Shown here: positions 9,864 to 18,381 of the stretch, in pieces
How positions within the stretch are numbered: position 1 is the first letter of the stretch
Layout of the letters: each line of letters begins with the position of its first letter
Assembly (NCBI RefSeq): GCF_012290005.1
Contig: NZ_JAAXMS010000005.1
Coordinates: forward strand, 620,001-684,000
Length of the DNA: 64,000 bases
DNA from: Crateriforma spongiae
Lineage (GTDB): Bacteria; Planctomycetota; Planctomycetia; Pirellulales; Pirellulaceae
Direction: 5' to 3'
The notes under the pieces: model-generated
The model's database searches: none
What the model was told of the DNA's origin: nothing
The model's input: the letters and a program-made list of their open reading frames with translations, nothing else
Position numbers and translations under genes: made by a program

Positions 9864-10311
9864 TTATGCGAGTACGGGTTGGTTAAAAGATTCCACAGTG
9901 GGCTGCTTCCGCGAAGGGAGCGCAGCGAACGAAGCGGAAGTAGCCCACTGTGAAGCAAAATCCGCTGGGGCCATGCCACCGATGCCGCTGTGCGGACGTC
10001 GATGGTTGTACGTTTGACGCCATGACTCAATGATCGACTGTGCCTCGGACAAGCAGCTGAACAGCTCGCACGATAAACACTCATCGCGAAGCCTGCTGTG
10101 GAAGCTTTCGACGTAGCCGTTCTGCCAGGGACTGCCCGGTTCGATGTAGGAAGTCCCCACCTCAATGAAGTCCAGAAAGGAGCGGACCGCCTTGCTGATG
10201 AACTCCGGGCCATTGTCGCTGCGGATGAACGACGGGATGCCGCGGCTGACGAATAGGTCGCTCAACAGCGCCACCAAATCGTCGCCGGTGAACTTTCGAC
10301 CTGGAATGCTC
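9864..10311 (-). pseudogene. IS3-family transposase OrfB, C-terminal fragment
   Basis: The minus-strand reading contains the integrase-core signature of IS3 OrfB: IRSDNGPEFISKAVRSFLDF, then IEPGSPWQNGYVESFHSRLR with the catalytic glutamate, then TYNHRRPHSGIGGMAPADFA. The first catalytic aspartate and the whole N-terminal half are missing on this strand. The normal C-terminus is replaced by sequence from a palindromic repeat (9894-9952). Non-functional. Confidence 0.85.
9894..9952. repeat. Long imperfect hairpin repeat
   Basis: The arms read CACAGTGGGCTGCTTCCGC and GCGGAAGTAGCCCACTGTG, pairing over about 18 positions with one mismatch and enclosing a 21-base loop. It lies at the 3' end of the minus-strand IS3 fragment and replaces its normal C-terminus, so it may be a mobile palindromic element inserted there. 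Confidence 0.75.
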
Positions 10312-10372
10312 CCTAAAAGCTGTACCAGGCGTTACGAAAGCTCATCAGCCATGATTGGCGAAAGGACTTTCA

Positions 10373-10651
10373 ATGAAGAAGCGAAAACGACACTCACCCG
10401 AATAGATCGTCAAGAAGCTGCGCGATGCCGATGCGATGCTGGCGGCCGGCAGGACTGTCGGCGAGGTTCTGCAATCGCTGGAGGTAAGCGAGGCGACGTT
10501 GTCACGCTGGCGCAGCCAGAACGGTGGGATCAACAGCGAGGAAGCCAGGCGACTCAAGAAGCTTGAAGAAGAGAACCGTTGACTCAAGAAGATCAGCGGC
10601 GATCAGGCGTTGGATATCCAAATGCTCAAGGAAATCACCCAGGGAAATTGA
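10373..10651 (+). pseudogene. IS3-family OrfA, two nonsense mutations
   Basis: Reading from the ATG at 10373 gives a typical IS3 OrfA of 92 codons. It has a helix-turn-helix part (AAGRTVGEVLQSLEVSEATL, then SRWR) and a leucine-zipper-like tail (RRLKKLEEENR). The frame is interrupted by TAG at 10403-10405 and TGA at 10580-10582 and ends with TGA at 10649-10651. It faces the opposite way to the OrfB C-terminal fragment at 9864-10311, so the element is rearranged. Confidence 0.8.
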
Positions 10652-11001
10652 CCAGCCCTCAATCGCGTCGCGATGCTGTGCAGACGCTCTAGCGGAAGTT
10701 CTCCGTCTCGGAGCGTCGTGCGTGCAACGTGCTCGATCAGCCGCGATCGAGCCAGCGATAGGTAGGGCAACCCAAGGATGAAGGCGCGCGGTTGACGAAA
10801 AGAATTCTTGAGTTGGTCGGATTTGTGTCGGCGGGAGGTGAGACATTCGATAAGTTCGAATCGGCGGACAACGCGATCGTTGACAAGGCAAACGATCGGG
10901 AGTTTCCCGCGGCGGAAGAGATCGTGCTCGGTCCGATGGTCGGCGGTGCCGTCGCGGTGGACGTTGGGTTCTGGCAGGCCCCTCGTCGCATCGCGGTCTA
11001 A
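10652..11001 (+). pseudogene. IS3-family OrfB N-terminal remnant and decayed tail
   Basis: Directly after OrfA, the plus strand reads SPQSRRDAVQTL, a stop, RKFSVSERRACNVLDQPRSS, a stop, then RLTKRILELV. This is the conserved start of IS3 OrfB with two nonsense codons. After about 10815 the homology is lost. The remaining bases to 11001 are open in one frame (FVSAGGETFDKFE onward), but I recognise nothing there. The OrfB core is missing here and is found only as the inverted fragment at 9864-10311. Confidence 0.65.
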
Positions 11002-11014
11002 GACGCATCGCGGC

Positions 11015-11617
11015 TTATGATTCGGGCAGTGCCGCACCGGCGATTTCCAGCAATTGGATCGCGGGTTCACCGTTGTAGAAGATCAACGCGGTGCGACCGT
11101 ACATGGTGTCGCCCACTTGGGTCCGCATCATCGTTGAAAGGCACGGGCCCGCTTGGACTTTCCACAGTTGGCACAATTGGACGTCACGGTGCACGTTGTG
11201 TTCGATCAGCACCTTGCCCAGCGGCGTGGACTGTTCTTCGATACGACGCCAGCATTCTGGTTGCAACGCATCGATCCGCAGACGAACGATTCCGTACAGC
11301 GCGATGCGATGGCTTTGACGCGTGGCCAACAGGATCTCGCGGCAATACCAATTGTCGCGTTTGTGGCAACGCTGCACATGAACATCGACGGGTTCGCCGT
11401 GATAGGCCTCCACCGTCTCGGTCATGTGTTCGCAGTGATTCAGGATCCCGTTGTAGGGTTCGGGAATCGTGTCGGCATTGCTGAAGTCGCCCAGCTGTGA
11501 ACCCACAGCATCCAAGTCGTAGAACTCCGCCAGTAACTCGGTCAGCTCGATGGTCGGGCAAGCGGACCGACCCGCGGAATTGGAATCGTCGTCCGGTGTG
11601 GCGGTACCGTTGGTCAT
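11015..11617 (-). CDS. Chorismate-lyase-like protein
   Basis: A 200-residue protein starting at the ATG at 11617; a TTG 12 bp upstream, abutting the previous stop, is less likely. It resembles the chorismate pyruvate-lyase/DUF98-type fold: REILLATRQSHRIALYGIVR, then TPLGKVLIEHNV, then the C-terminal RTALIFYNGEPAIQLLEI with the typical R-T-x-x-I and glutamate. Family members release 4-hydroxybenzoate and pyruvate from chorismate, but several relatives of this type have unknown roles. The gene starts 12 bp after the DUF116-polyprenyl synthetase gene and is probably in the same operon. A ligand-binding or aromatic-acid-forming role linked to a prenyl product would fit this context, but is inference. 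Confidence 0.6.
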   Translation of the reverse strand: MTNGTATPDDDSNSAGRSACPTIELTELLAEFYDLDAVGSQLGDFSNADTIPEPYNGILNHCEHMTETVEAYHGEPVDVHVQRCHKRDNWYCREILLATRQSHRIALYGIVRLRIDALQPECWRRIEEQSTPLGKVLIEHNVHRDVQLCQLWKVQAGPCLSTMMRTQVGDTMYGRTALIFYNGEPAIQLLEIAGAALPES

Positions 11618-11629
11618 GCAAACACCCAA

Positions 11630-13783
11630 TCAGGTCGTGGAAACGTTTCCGGATGCGGTGACGGGCAGCGAGCCCAACGATACGACGTCGGGTGACGGCA
11701 AATCGGGCCGCTGCAAAACCGTATCGACCAAGAAATACAACAAACGGCGTAACGAGTCAGGGCTGATTTCATCGGCGACCTGTTCGGCACGTGCTTGGTG
11801 CTTGTCGACCAGCGTCATCGCAGTACTGAAAACGTCACCGCGATGGTAAAGCCGCCGGATTTCGGCAAGACGTTCGGAATTTTCTTTCTCCGTCGCGTCT
11901 TCCCGCGGAGTGGCCAGTTCCATCAGCCGCCGCGAATCGCGGTCATCCAGTGATTGCAGTGCCAATGCGTACAGCAACGTCGGGCGGCCGCCCAACACGT
12001 CGCCGCCACCGACGACCTTGTTGTCCGGGTCGCTGAAATCGCCGATGTCATTCAGAATCTGAAAAGCGACGCCCAGGTTTCGGCAAAACCTGCGGATTGG
12101 TTCGACATACTCGGTGGCATCGCCGGCCAAGCGGATTCCGCTGAACAGGGCGGCTTCGAACGCGGGTGAAGTCTTCAGGGCATAAACCTTCAACGCATCG
12201 ATCGGTTCCAGGCTGCGGTCCATCGTGTCCCGCCACAGCAATTCGGCACCCTGGCCTTCGGACAACCGCGTGTGTGCGGCGGCCAAGTTGTCCAGCACGT
12301 CCAATCGTGCCGCGTCATCGATCGATGCATCGGAGTCATCGTTGCCGCGTCGGCTGAGCAGTCGATAGCCCAAGCCGATCAGATAGTCGCCGACGTTGAT
12401 TGCCGTCGACAGTCCGAACCGTCGGTGCACGGCCAACTGGCCGTATCGATACGCATCATCGTCTTCGATGTCGTCGTGGACCAAGCTGGCTTTGTGAAAG
12501 GTTTCGATACATAGTGCGGCGCGTCGAACGGCTTCGGGGATCGAATTCAGCGTTCGCTGCGCATCGCTTGGCAAATCATCGGCATCGACGTCATCGTGGT
12601 CGGCGGCCTCGGTCAATTTGCCGCCGGTCATCGCGTCGTAGGAAGCCAACGTGATGAAGGGACGCGAGTGTTTACCGCCGCGATGCAAAAAGTCGTACGC
12701 GATGTGTTCGGTCGCGGCGATCGGGTCGATCGTTTGAACTTGTTCACGGCTGACCGCCTGTTCGCCCAGGCTCAAGTCGCCGCGCAAGCGGGGGGCCAAC
12801 TGGTTCAACGATTCGGGACCACACAATTCGCTGGCCGCACGCATCAAGTGCACATAGCTGCGTGTCTTTGCCTTGGCCGGTTGATAGGGCGTGCGAATCA
12901 TCGCATCGACCCACGGTTCGTCGACTTTGGTGTTCCGGCAATCGCTGGACAACAGCGGAACCGCCATGCACGGGATCCCGGCCAACAAGACTTTATCGAT
13001 CGCCTTTTCCAAAACGTTCAAGCAGGCCACACCGATGACCGCGTCGACATAGCCGCCGACGATGATTTTCATCACCACCGGTGAACCTTCGGCGACCAAC
13101 ACACGATAGCCCATGTCTTCGGCAAGTCCGCGGAAATCCGCGATGCTGCAGGCCCCACATTCTTTACAATTCATGCCGAACTGGTCGTAATCCGCCGGAC
13201 AGCCTTCGGCGTGTTTCAAGCAGTGCGGCAGCAGAAACAGTCGGCGTTCCGGTGGGACCGATGCCAACTGGTCCCGCCAAAATTCGCTGCTAAGCATGAC
13301 CATCATCCAGCCGACGTAGGATTCCGGCAGGTCGGCTTCTAGCAACGTTTGTCGGGCGACGCGTTCCATTTCGTCTTTGGACAGCGGCACGTCGCGTGGC
13401 AACCGGGCAGCAACCTCCGCACAGCGCGCACGCAAGCTTTCCCGCAATTCCAACGTCGGCGGGACTTCTTTCAAATGACTGGTTTTTCGCCGGCCTTTGG
13501 GCTCGTTCGACGGAGCAACCGGACTGGTCGTCGCGGCTCCAGATACTTCGCTGGGGCGGAGTCCTGTGGACAAACCGATTTCCTTTTGTTGGTGAACTCT
13601 GGAAGCGAAAACCAAATGATCATCGGGGCGAATCGTCTGCCAACCCGATGGCGGGCGATCCGGTGGTGCGCCGACCGCGTCCGACGTGGACAAACCGCGG
13701 ATGTTGATCGGTGCGGTGATCGTGGGTGACAGGCGGGCGGTCGAAGATTCGGGAACCTTGGCCGGTGTTTGATGGCGGGTCAT
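11630..13783 (-). CDS. DUF116-polyprenyl synthetase fusion protein
   Basis: A 717-residue two-domain protein. The first roughly 110 residues are proline/serine-rich and probably disordered. Residues about 120-310 are a DUF116 domain with a cysteine cluster (HCLKHAEGCPADYDQFGMNC, then KECGAC) that could bind a metal. From about residue 340 to the end is an isoprenyl diphosphate synthase fold, with GGKHSRP and the first aspartate-rich motif HDDIEDDD. In the second motif the usual DDxxD reads NDIGD (FQILNDIGDFSDPD), so one metal ligand is changed, which may alter chain length or activity. Known homologues make polyprenyl diphosphates from IPP and allylic diphosphates. The gene lies 54 bp after the squalene-hopene-cyclase-like gene and directly before the chorismate-lyase-like gene, suggesting one pathway. 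Confidence 0.85.
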   Translation of the reverse strand: MTRHQTPAKVPESSTARLSPTITAPINIRGLSTSDAVGAPPDRPPSGWQTIRPDDHLVFASRVHQQKEIGLSTGLRPSEVSGAATTSPVAPSNEPKGRRKTSHLKEVPPTLELRESLRARCAEVAARLPRDVPLSKDEMERVARQTLLEADLPESYVGWMMVMLSSEFWRDQLASVPPERRLFLLPHCLKHAEGCPADYDQFGMNCKECGACSIADFRGLAEDMGYRVLVAEGSPVVMKIIVGGYVDAVIGVACLNVLEKAIDKVLLAGIPCMAVPLLSSDCRNTKVDEPWVDAMIRTPYQPAKAKTRSYVHLMRAASELCGPESLNQLAPRLRGDLSLGEQAVSREQVQTIDPIAATEHIAYDFLHRGGKHSRPFITLASYDAMTGGKLTEAADHDDVDADDLPSDAQRTLNSIPEAVRRAALCIETFHKASLVHDDIEDDDAYRYGQLAVHRRFGLSTAINVGDYLIGLGYRLLSRRGNDDSDASIDDAARLDVLDNLAAAHTRLSEGQGAELLWRDTMDRSLEPIDALKVYALKTSPAFEAALFSGIRLAGDATEYVEPIRRFCRNLGVAFQILNDIGDFSDPDNKVVGGGDVLGGRPTLLYALALQSLDDRDSRRLMELATPREDATEKENSERLAEIRRLYHRGDVFSTAMTLVDKHQARAEQVADEISPDSLRRLLYFLVDTVLQRPDLPSPDVVSLGSLPVTASGNVSTT

Positions 13784-13837
13784 TCATGTACGGCGACCTG
13801 AAACAGGCTTCGCCGGGTGCGACCATTCTATCGAGGC

Positions 13838-15970
13838 CTAGCCCGGCTTGCGGCCCATTTCCGATGAATCCGGGGCAATTGATCGCAGGAAAGTCGCCAA
13901 CGCCGCGATGCTGAAAACGATCGGATACAGTCGCTCGTGGTACCAAAGCTTTGCAAAATAGAAGCCGATCGGCCAGGGCTCCGGCGTCGTGTCGGCCCGC
14001 CATCGGTCCACCAGGAAACCGGCGCCGCGGGTGATCGCGGCCAGGCAAGCTTTGCGGTCAATTCCAGCGGATTGCCGTGGTTCGCCGTCTTGACCGATTT
14101 CGGCGGTCTGCATCAGCACCCGTCCGAGGGCTTCGACGGCCTGGGCGGTTTCCTCGACCGAACTTTCGACGGCCCCCGGCACGGTCGAATCGGTGACGTC
14201 ACGCCGGACCGATCTCCCGTCGCCGCGATGGTTCCAATCGGTTGCGTTATAACGGCCGACGGATTTGCCGCCCCCCCAGCCTCCATCGGCGTTCTGGTGG
14301 TCGATCAGCCAACGGGTGCCTTTGGCAAGCATCGACGTCAATTCTTTCAGCCCCATCCGCGGCGTCGTGGGCCGGTTCGGTTCGGCCGCTTGTTCCGATT
14401 GGCGTTTCCACTGGTCCGCGATGCAGACCAATACGCGAGCGGTCCCGTAAACCGGATTTTCTTCGTCGTCGCGGTCTTGGTTACCGAACCACAGGGGCGT
14501 CCAAGATCCGTCGTCGCGGTGTTGGCGTCGCAAGAAGCGAAACCCAAAAGCCACGGCCGCGTCGATGGCGCGGATCAAGTTTTCGTCCCTGATCGATCCG
14601 GTGGCCACCGCCGCCTGCAACGCGCGAATCGCATGGGCGGTCAAGTCGGTGCTGCTGCGGTCGAACGGCAGTTTGCCCCAGCCTCGGCAAAACGTCGGCC
14701 AGCCACCGTTGCGGTTCTGCAGACGGATCAGCCAAAGGACACCGTCCATCACCGCGCGGTCGATGTCTTGCTGCTTCGCCAGAGCGACCGATTCACGGGC
14801 ACGGCACAACGCCAGAATCGCCGCCGGGGTGTCATCGCTGTCGGGCACTGCACCCGACAGATCCGTCCATCCCCAGCCGCCGGGCTCGGCACCTGTGAAC
14901 GGATGACGCTTGCGGTGTTGGCATGCCAGATGCCAATCGACCCAAGCCTCGTCGCACCAACGTTGGTCGTCCGAATCATCGGTCGACAAAGCCAACACTG
15001 ATAGCGACGTGACCCATGTGGCCAGATTCGTATCGATCGGCCAACTGCCTTCGTCGGTCATCGAACGCAACAGAAACAACAGCCCCTGTCGCGCGACCGT
15101 CACATTGCTGCGTCCGGTCGCCGCCAGACTCATCACCACGAATGCGGTCAAGGGTGTTGCTTCTAAATAGCCACCGCTTTCGGGCTGCATGTCTCGCAAA
15201 ACTTCCATCGTACGGTCCACGCTGGCCGAACGAATCCAACGCACCGGAGGCAACGGCTTGGGCCCCAGCAGAAAACGCGCCTGTCCCATCGCCACCAACG
15301 CCGGGACCGCATAGCTGACCACCGGCACTTGTAAGAAACGATACATCGACTGTGGGAACACCGCCGCTTCGAACGGTAACGCCGGAATGTGCCCCCAATC
15401 CAGCAAGCCAGCGATGGCCAGATTCGTCATGATCGGGACGACGAACGTCTTGTCCTTTCCGTAACGTCGCCGAAGTGCATCCAATCCACCGGTGCGATCG
15501 ATGTAGCCCTGCAGTCCTTTCAAAACACCACTGGATAGACCGTTTCCCGGCCCGAGAGCTTGGGCTGCCAATTCCGATGCCGCTAGAACCAGATAGCTGG
15601 TCGCGATGTTGGACAGGCTGCGGTCGGTGTCGCCGAATCCTCCGTCGCTGTTCTGCTGCGTTGCCAAATAGGCGATGCCCCGCTCGATCGACTCGGTCAC
15701 GTTGGCCGCCGTCATCTCCGGTGCAACGTGCTGTAAGCCGAACAGCGGTCCTGTGGCGTCCAGTGATTGGTTCTGGCGATCCATCAACAATGCGGACATC
15801 GCGCTGACCGCGGTCGCCGTTCCCAAAGCCGACGGCGACAAGGTTCCGGTCCAATGCGACTGCATGCCCCGATCTTGCATCAATTGATCGCGCAGCGTAT
15901 CCAGCGTCGCTCGGGCTTGGCGTCGCAGCGTCGTAACGGCGTCGGCGGCAATCGGATCCGGACTGGACAT
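13838..15970 (-). CDS. Squalene-hopene cyclase family protein
   Basis: A 710-residue alpha/alpha-barrel terpene cyclase-like protein. The start at 15970 gives MSSPDPIAADAVTT and a normal length for the family (about 630-720). Several QW-type repeats are visible: QQNSDGGFGD, QNRNGGWPTFCRGWG, QHRDDGSWTPLWFG and QNADGGWGGG. The catalytic DxDD motif is present as D377-S-D-D380 followed by TPA, close to its position in bacterial squalene-hopene cyclases, so protonation-initiated (class II) cyclisation is plausible. The typical aromatic-rich cyclase-core residues cannot be checked by eye. Because it pairs with a polyprenyl synthetase fusion rather than squalene synthase genes, the substrate may be a polyprenyl chain other than squalene. 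First gene of a three-gene minus-strand operon. Confidence 0.85.
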   Translation of the reverse strand: MSSPDPIAADAVTTLRRQARATLDTLRDQLMQDRGMQSHWTGTLSPSALGTATAVSAMSALLMDRQNQSLDATGPLFGLQHVAPEMTAANVTESIERGIAYLATQQNSDGGFGDTDRSLSNIATSYLVLAASELAAQALGPGNGLSSGVLKGLQGYIDRTGGLDALRRRYGKDKTFVVPIMTNLAIAGLLDWGHIPALPFEAAVFPQSMYRFLQVPVVSYAVPALVAMGQARFLLGPKPLPPVRWIRSASVDRTMEVLRDMQPESGGYLEATPLTAFVVMSLAATGRSNVTVARQGLLFLLRSMTDEGSWPIDTNLATWVTSLSVLALSTDDSDDQRWCDEAWVDWHLACQHRKRHPFTGAEPGGWGWTDLSGAVPDSDDTPAAILALCRARESVALAKQQDIDRAVMDGVLWLIRLQNRNGGWPTFCRGWGKLPFDRSSTDLTAHAIRALQAAVATGSIRDENLIRAIDAAVAFGFRFLRRQHRDDGSWTPLWFGNQDRDDEENPVYGTARVLVCIADQWKRQSEQAAEPNRPTTPRMGLKELTSMLAKGTRWLIDHQNADGGWGGGKSVGRYNATDWNHRGDGRSVRRDVTDSTVPGAVESSVEETAQAVEALGRVLMQTAEIGQDGEPRQSAGIDRKACLAAITRGAGFLVDRWRADTTPEPWPIGFYFAKLWYHERLYPIVFSIAALATFLRSIAPDSSEMGRKPG

Positions 15971-16253
15971 GAAAATTCTTGTTTTCGTTGCTTTTTTTGA
16001 GCGCCCCGCATGGGCGAATTCAGTGCCATGGCTGGGGAAGACTCGGGTGCGGCAAATGCCCCGGGAACATCCGAAAACTGGTAAATTTTTGCCGCGTTTC
16101 GGGTTCGCCCAACAGGACATCCATCGTATCCGACGCGACTTTTCCATCCAGCCGCCGCGCCGACATCAGCCGATGGCGGTTCACGATCATGTTCCGCCCG
16201 GATGATCCGGCGGCACGACCGATCCGGCGGCCCATTGAATGAAGGGAATTCAG

Positions 16254-17132
16254 ATGCAGCGACCAGTCACGACCGGACCCGCCAGCGAATCATCACCGTT
16301 GTGGGGGCGGATCCGCGAGTTTTCGTTCGATCACGGCGACGAACAACTGACCTTTGCGGCGCGTCTGGCCAGAGAGAACGGATGGAGCCAAGTCTTTGCC
16401 AACCGTGCCATCCAAGAATACAAACGGTTCATCTACTTGGCCGTTTGTTCGGGGCACAGCGTGACCCCGTCCGATGAAGTCGATCAGGTTTGGCATCTGC
16501 ACCTGACCTACACCCGTTCGTACTGGCACGATTGGTGCCGTGACACATTGGGCAAAGAGATTCACCACGGTCCGACCAAGGGTGGACGCAGCGAAGGCGA
16601 AAAATTTGACCAGTGGTACCGCCGCACCAAGGACAGCTATCGCGAACACTTTGGCGAAGACCCACCGTCGGATTTATGGCCGGCGCCCGACGTTCGATTC
16701 GGACCGGACACTCAGTGCCGCCGGATCAACACGAATCGAAATTGGGTGTTGCCAAAGCCGACGTTCATGACAGGCCTTCGCACCGGAGCCGGTGTTGCAC
16801 TGCCCGCCGTCGCAGGTGGTGGCCTGTGGTTGATGCTGGCCGACGAAAATCCCTTCGTCGAAAAGAACGATTCGTTCAGCCTGGCAACCGACGGCTGGAT
16901 CCTGTTTGTCGGGTTCGTCCTGGTCGTTTTCGCGCTGAAGACAATTGGTCTTGTTGTGTTCGGCGGCAAGAAGCGACGTCGTGGCGGCCGCGGTGGAAAG
17001 TCCGGCGGATCATCGGGGTGTGCGTCTGACGGCGGCGGCGGATTCTTTTTCGGCGGCGACTCGTCGTGCGGATCCGATTCGGGATGCAGCTCCGGGTGCG
17101 GTGCCGGATGTGGCGGCGGTTGCGGTTCGTGA
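16254..17132 (+). CDS. Glycine-rich domain (GRDP-like) membrane protein
   Basis: A 292-residue protein. I prefer the ATG at 16254, preceded by AAGGGA, over the in-frame ATG at 16239. The N-terminal half matches the glycine-rich domain-containing-protein-like family: IQEYKRFIYLA and the signature EVDQVWHLHLTYTRSYW. Two probable membrane segments follow (around residues 178-195 and 215-240), then a basic patch (GGKKRRRGGRGGK) and a C-terminal tail of almost only Gly, Ser and Cys (SCGSDSGCSSGCGAGC and on). Its function is unknown; the Cys/Gly tail could bind metal or be exposed at the envelope. It is transcribed away from the isoprenoid operon, with about 280 bp between their starts. Confidence 0.75.
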   Translation: MQRPVTTGPASESSPLWGRIREFSFDHGDEQLTFAARLARENGWSQVFANRAIQEYKRFIYLAVCSGHSVTPSDEVDQVWHLHLTYTRSYWHDWCRDTLGKEIHHGPTKGGRSEGEKFDQWYRRTKDSYREHFGEDPPSDLWPAPDVRFGPDTQCRRINTNRNWVLPKPTFMTGLRTGAGVALPAVAGGGLWLMLADENPFVEKNDSFSLATDGWILFVGFVLVVFALKTIGLVVFGGKKRRRGGRGGKSGGSSGCASDGGGGFFFGGDSSCGSDSGCSSGCGAGCGGGCGS

Positions 17133-17271
17133 CCGGTCGACCGGAGAAAGCCTGCGTTCAAAGCGGCTGCCGAACTTCGTCCTGAGGCTCGGCGGCCAAT
17201 TGCGCGACAACCCGTGAACTGTCTCTATCCTTGAGCCGATGATCACAGTTAGCGCAAAGATGTGGCCCGGA

Positions 17272-18024
17272 TCAGGCTGCGGTTCCTCCCGCAGCAGCCG
17301 ACTGTAGCTCACGCACCAGTCGGTCCGGATTCAAGGGCTTGCTGAACCATTCGCGGATGCCCGTCTCTCCGCCATCTTCCAGGCCCATTTCCGATGGGCT
17401 GGAACCGCTGACCGCGAACACCGGAAGTGTTTTGCCTTGTGCTTTGATCCGCTGAAGGAACGTCGGTCCGTCGCAGTGCGGCAGGTTCATGTCCAACAAA
17501 ACGAAATCCGGTTTCAAGCCGTCTTCAATGGCATGAAGTGCCTGATCACCGTCGTTCGCGGTCGTCACGGCAAAACCGTAATGCCGCAGAAGCCCCGCCA
17601 ACAACTCGCGCTCATTCGCGTCGTCTTCGATTAAGAGGATCGCTTCTTCACGCTCGGCCGGTTCTTCTGGTCGGAGAACACTTTCCAGGTTGGTGAAGCT
17701 ATTCATCAGACGACCGAGAGTTTCTTCGATCTCATCGTATCGCTCGAGCTGAATCTGGCGGCGAAGCAAGCTTAAACCGATCGTTGCGCCATTCAGAAGA
17801 TTCTTGATCGCGTGTCGATGCTCGGCATCCAAGGTCTGCGAACGAGCTTCGATTGCCGCCACATAATCTTGGTCATCTGCCAATTCCGATCGCACGATCG
17901 GCACATTGGCCGGAGCATCCAAACCGACGCTGACCACCTTCCCGCGTACCCGCAAAACCTTGACGGTGATGCCTAGCGAAGGGAAGAGTACGTTCTCGTT
18001 CTCACGACGGGACAAAACGAGCAT
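17272..18024 (-). CDS. CsrA domain-H-box helix-response regulator fusion
   Basis: A 250-residue hybrid. The ATG at 18024, with GGAG 6 nt upstream, gives the canonical CsrA opening MLVLSRRENENVLF; another ATG lies 12 bp upstream. Residues 1-50 are a CsrA/RsmA RNA-binding domain with the critical arginine at R45 (IVRSEL). Residues 60-125 form a helical region containing H71-A-I-K-N75, an H-x-x-x-N pattern like the histidine-kinase dimerisation/phosphotransfer helix, without an ATPase domain. Residues about 130-245 are a REC domain: the acidic pair in LLIEDD, phospho-acceptor D178 in VLLDMNLPH, and the conserved lysine in SKPL. This suggests phosphorylation-controlled mRNA binding. The neighbouring histidine kinase (18382-22020) is a likely signalling partner. 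The architecture is unusual; the domain calls are firm, the mechanism is inferred. Confidence 0.85.
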   Translation of the reverse strand: MLVLSRRENENVLFPSLGITVKVLRVRGKVVSVGLDAPANVPIVRSELADDQDYVAAIEARSQTLDAEHRHAIKNLLNGATIGLSLLRRQIQLERYDEIEETLGRLMNSFTNLESVLRPEEPAEREEAILLIEDDANERELLAGLLRHYGFAVTTANDGDQALHAIEDGLKPDFVLLDMNLPHCDGPTFLQRIKAQGKTLPVFAVSGSSPSEMGLEDGGETGIREWFSKPLNPDRLVRELQSAAAGGTAA

Positions 18025-18381
18025 GGCGGTCTCCATTCCATACTTGGATTGATCATGCCTAAAGCCCTTTGATAGCCATCCAAAGGCTACCAGATGACGT
18101 CCTGCCAAAACCGAACCAGATCGGGGGTATCGACACCATTCCATGGCGACTTACCGACGCACAAAGGTGTATCAGTTTGAGCACTGTCGGTCAACAACTT
18201 TTCAACAAATCTTTGTTGCGACTTTCCGCAATCGCGCCCGTTTAGCAATTTGAGCGGTGTTCGAGGATGCACTGACGTGTTCGCAGGAATGCTCGGACGC
18301 TCTGACGTTGCGCATCTGCCATGGCCCTTCAAAGTGCGCGCGAGCGCATGGATTAAGTGCGGTGCCATCGTCACTTTTGGA
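18025..18381. other. Intergenic region upstream of CsrA-REC gene
   Basis: A 357-bp stretch between two minus-strand genes. I see no reading frame worth calling and no clear terminator. It probably carries the promoter of the CsrA-REC gene. A GGAG ribosome binding site for that gene lies at its left edge on the minus strand. Confidence 0.5.

Noticed and set aside
10816-11001. Possible small gene (FVSAGGETFDKFE onward)
   Set aside because: It continues from a decayed IS3 OrfB without a start codon of its own; treated as remnant.
13937-15001. A 354-residue plus-strand frame opposite the cyclase gene
   Set aside because: The minus strand carries QW and DxDD motifs; the plus frame has no recognisable domain.
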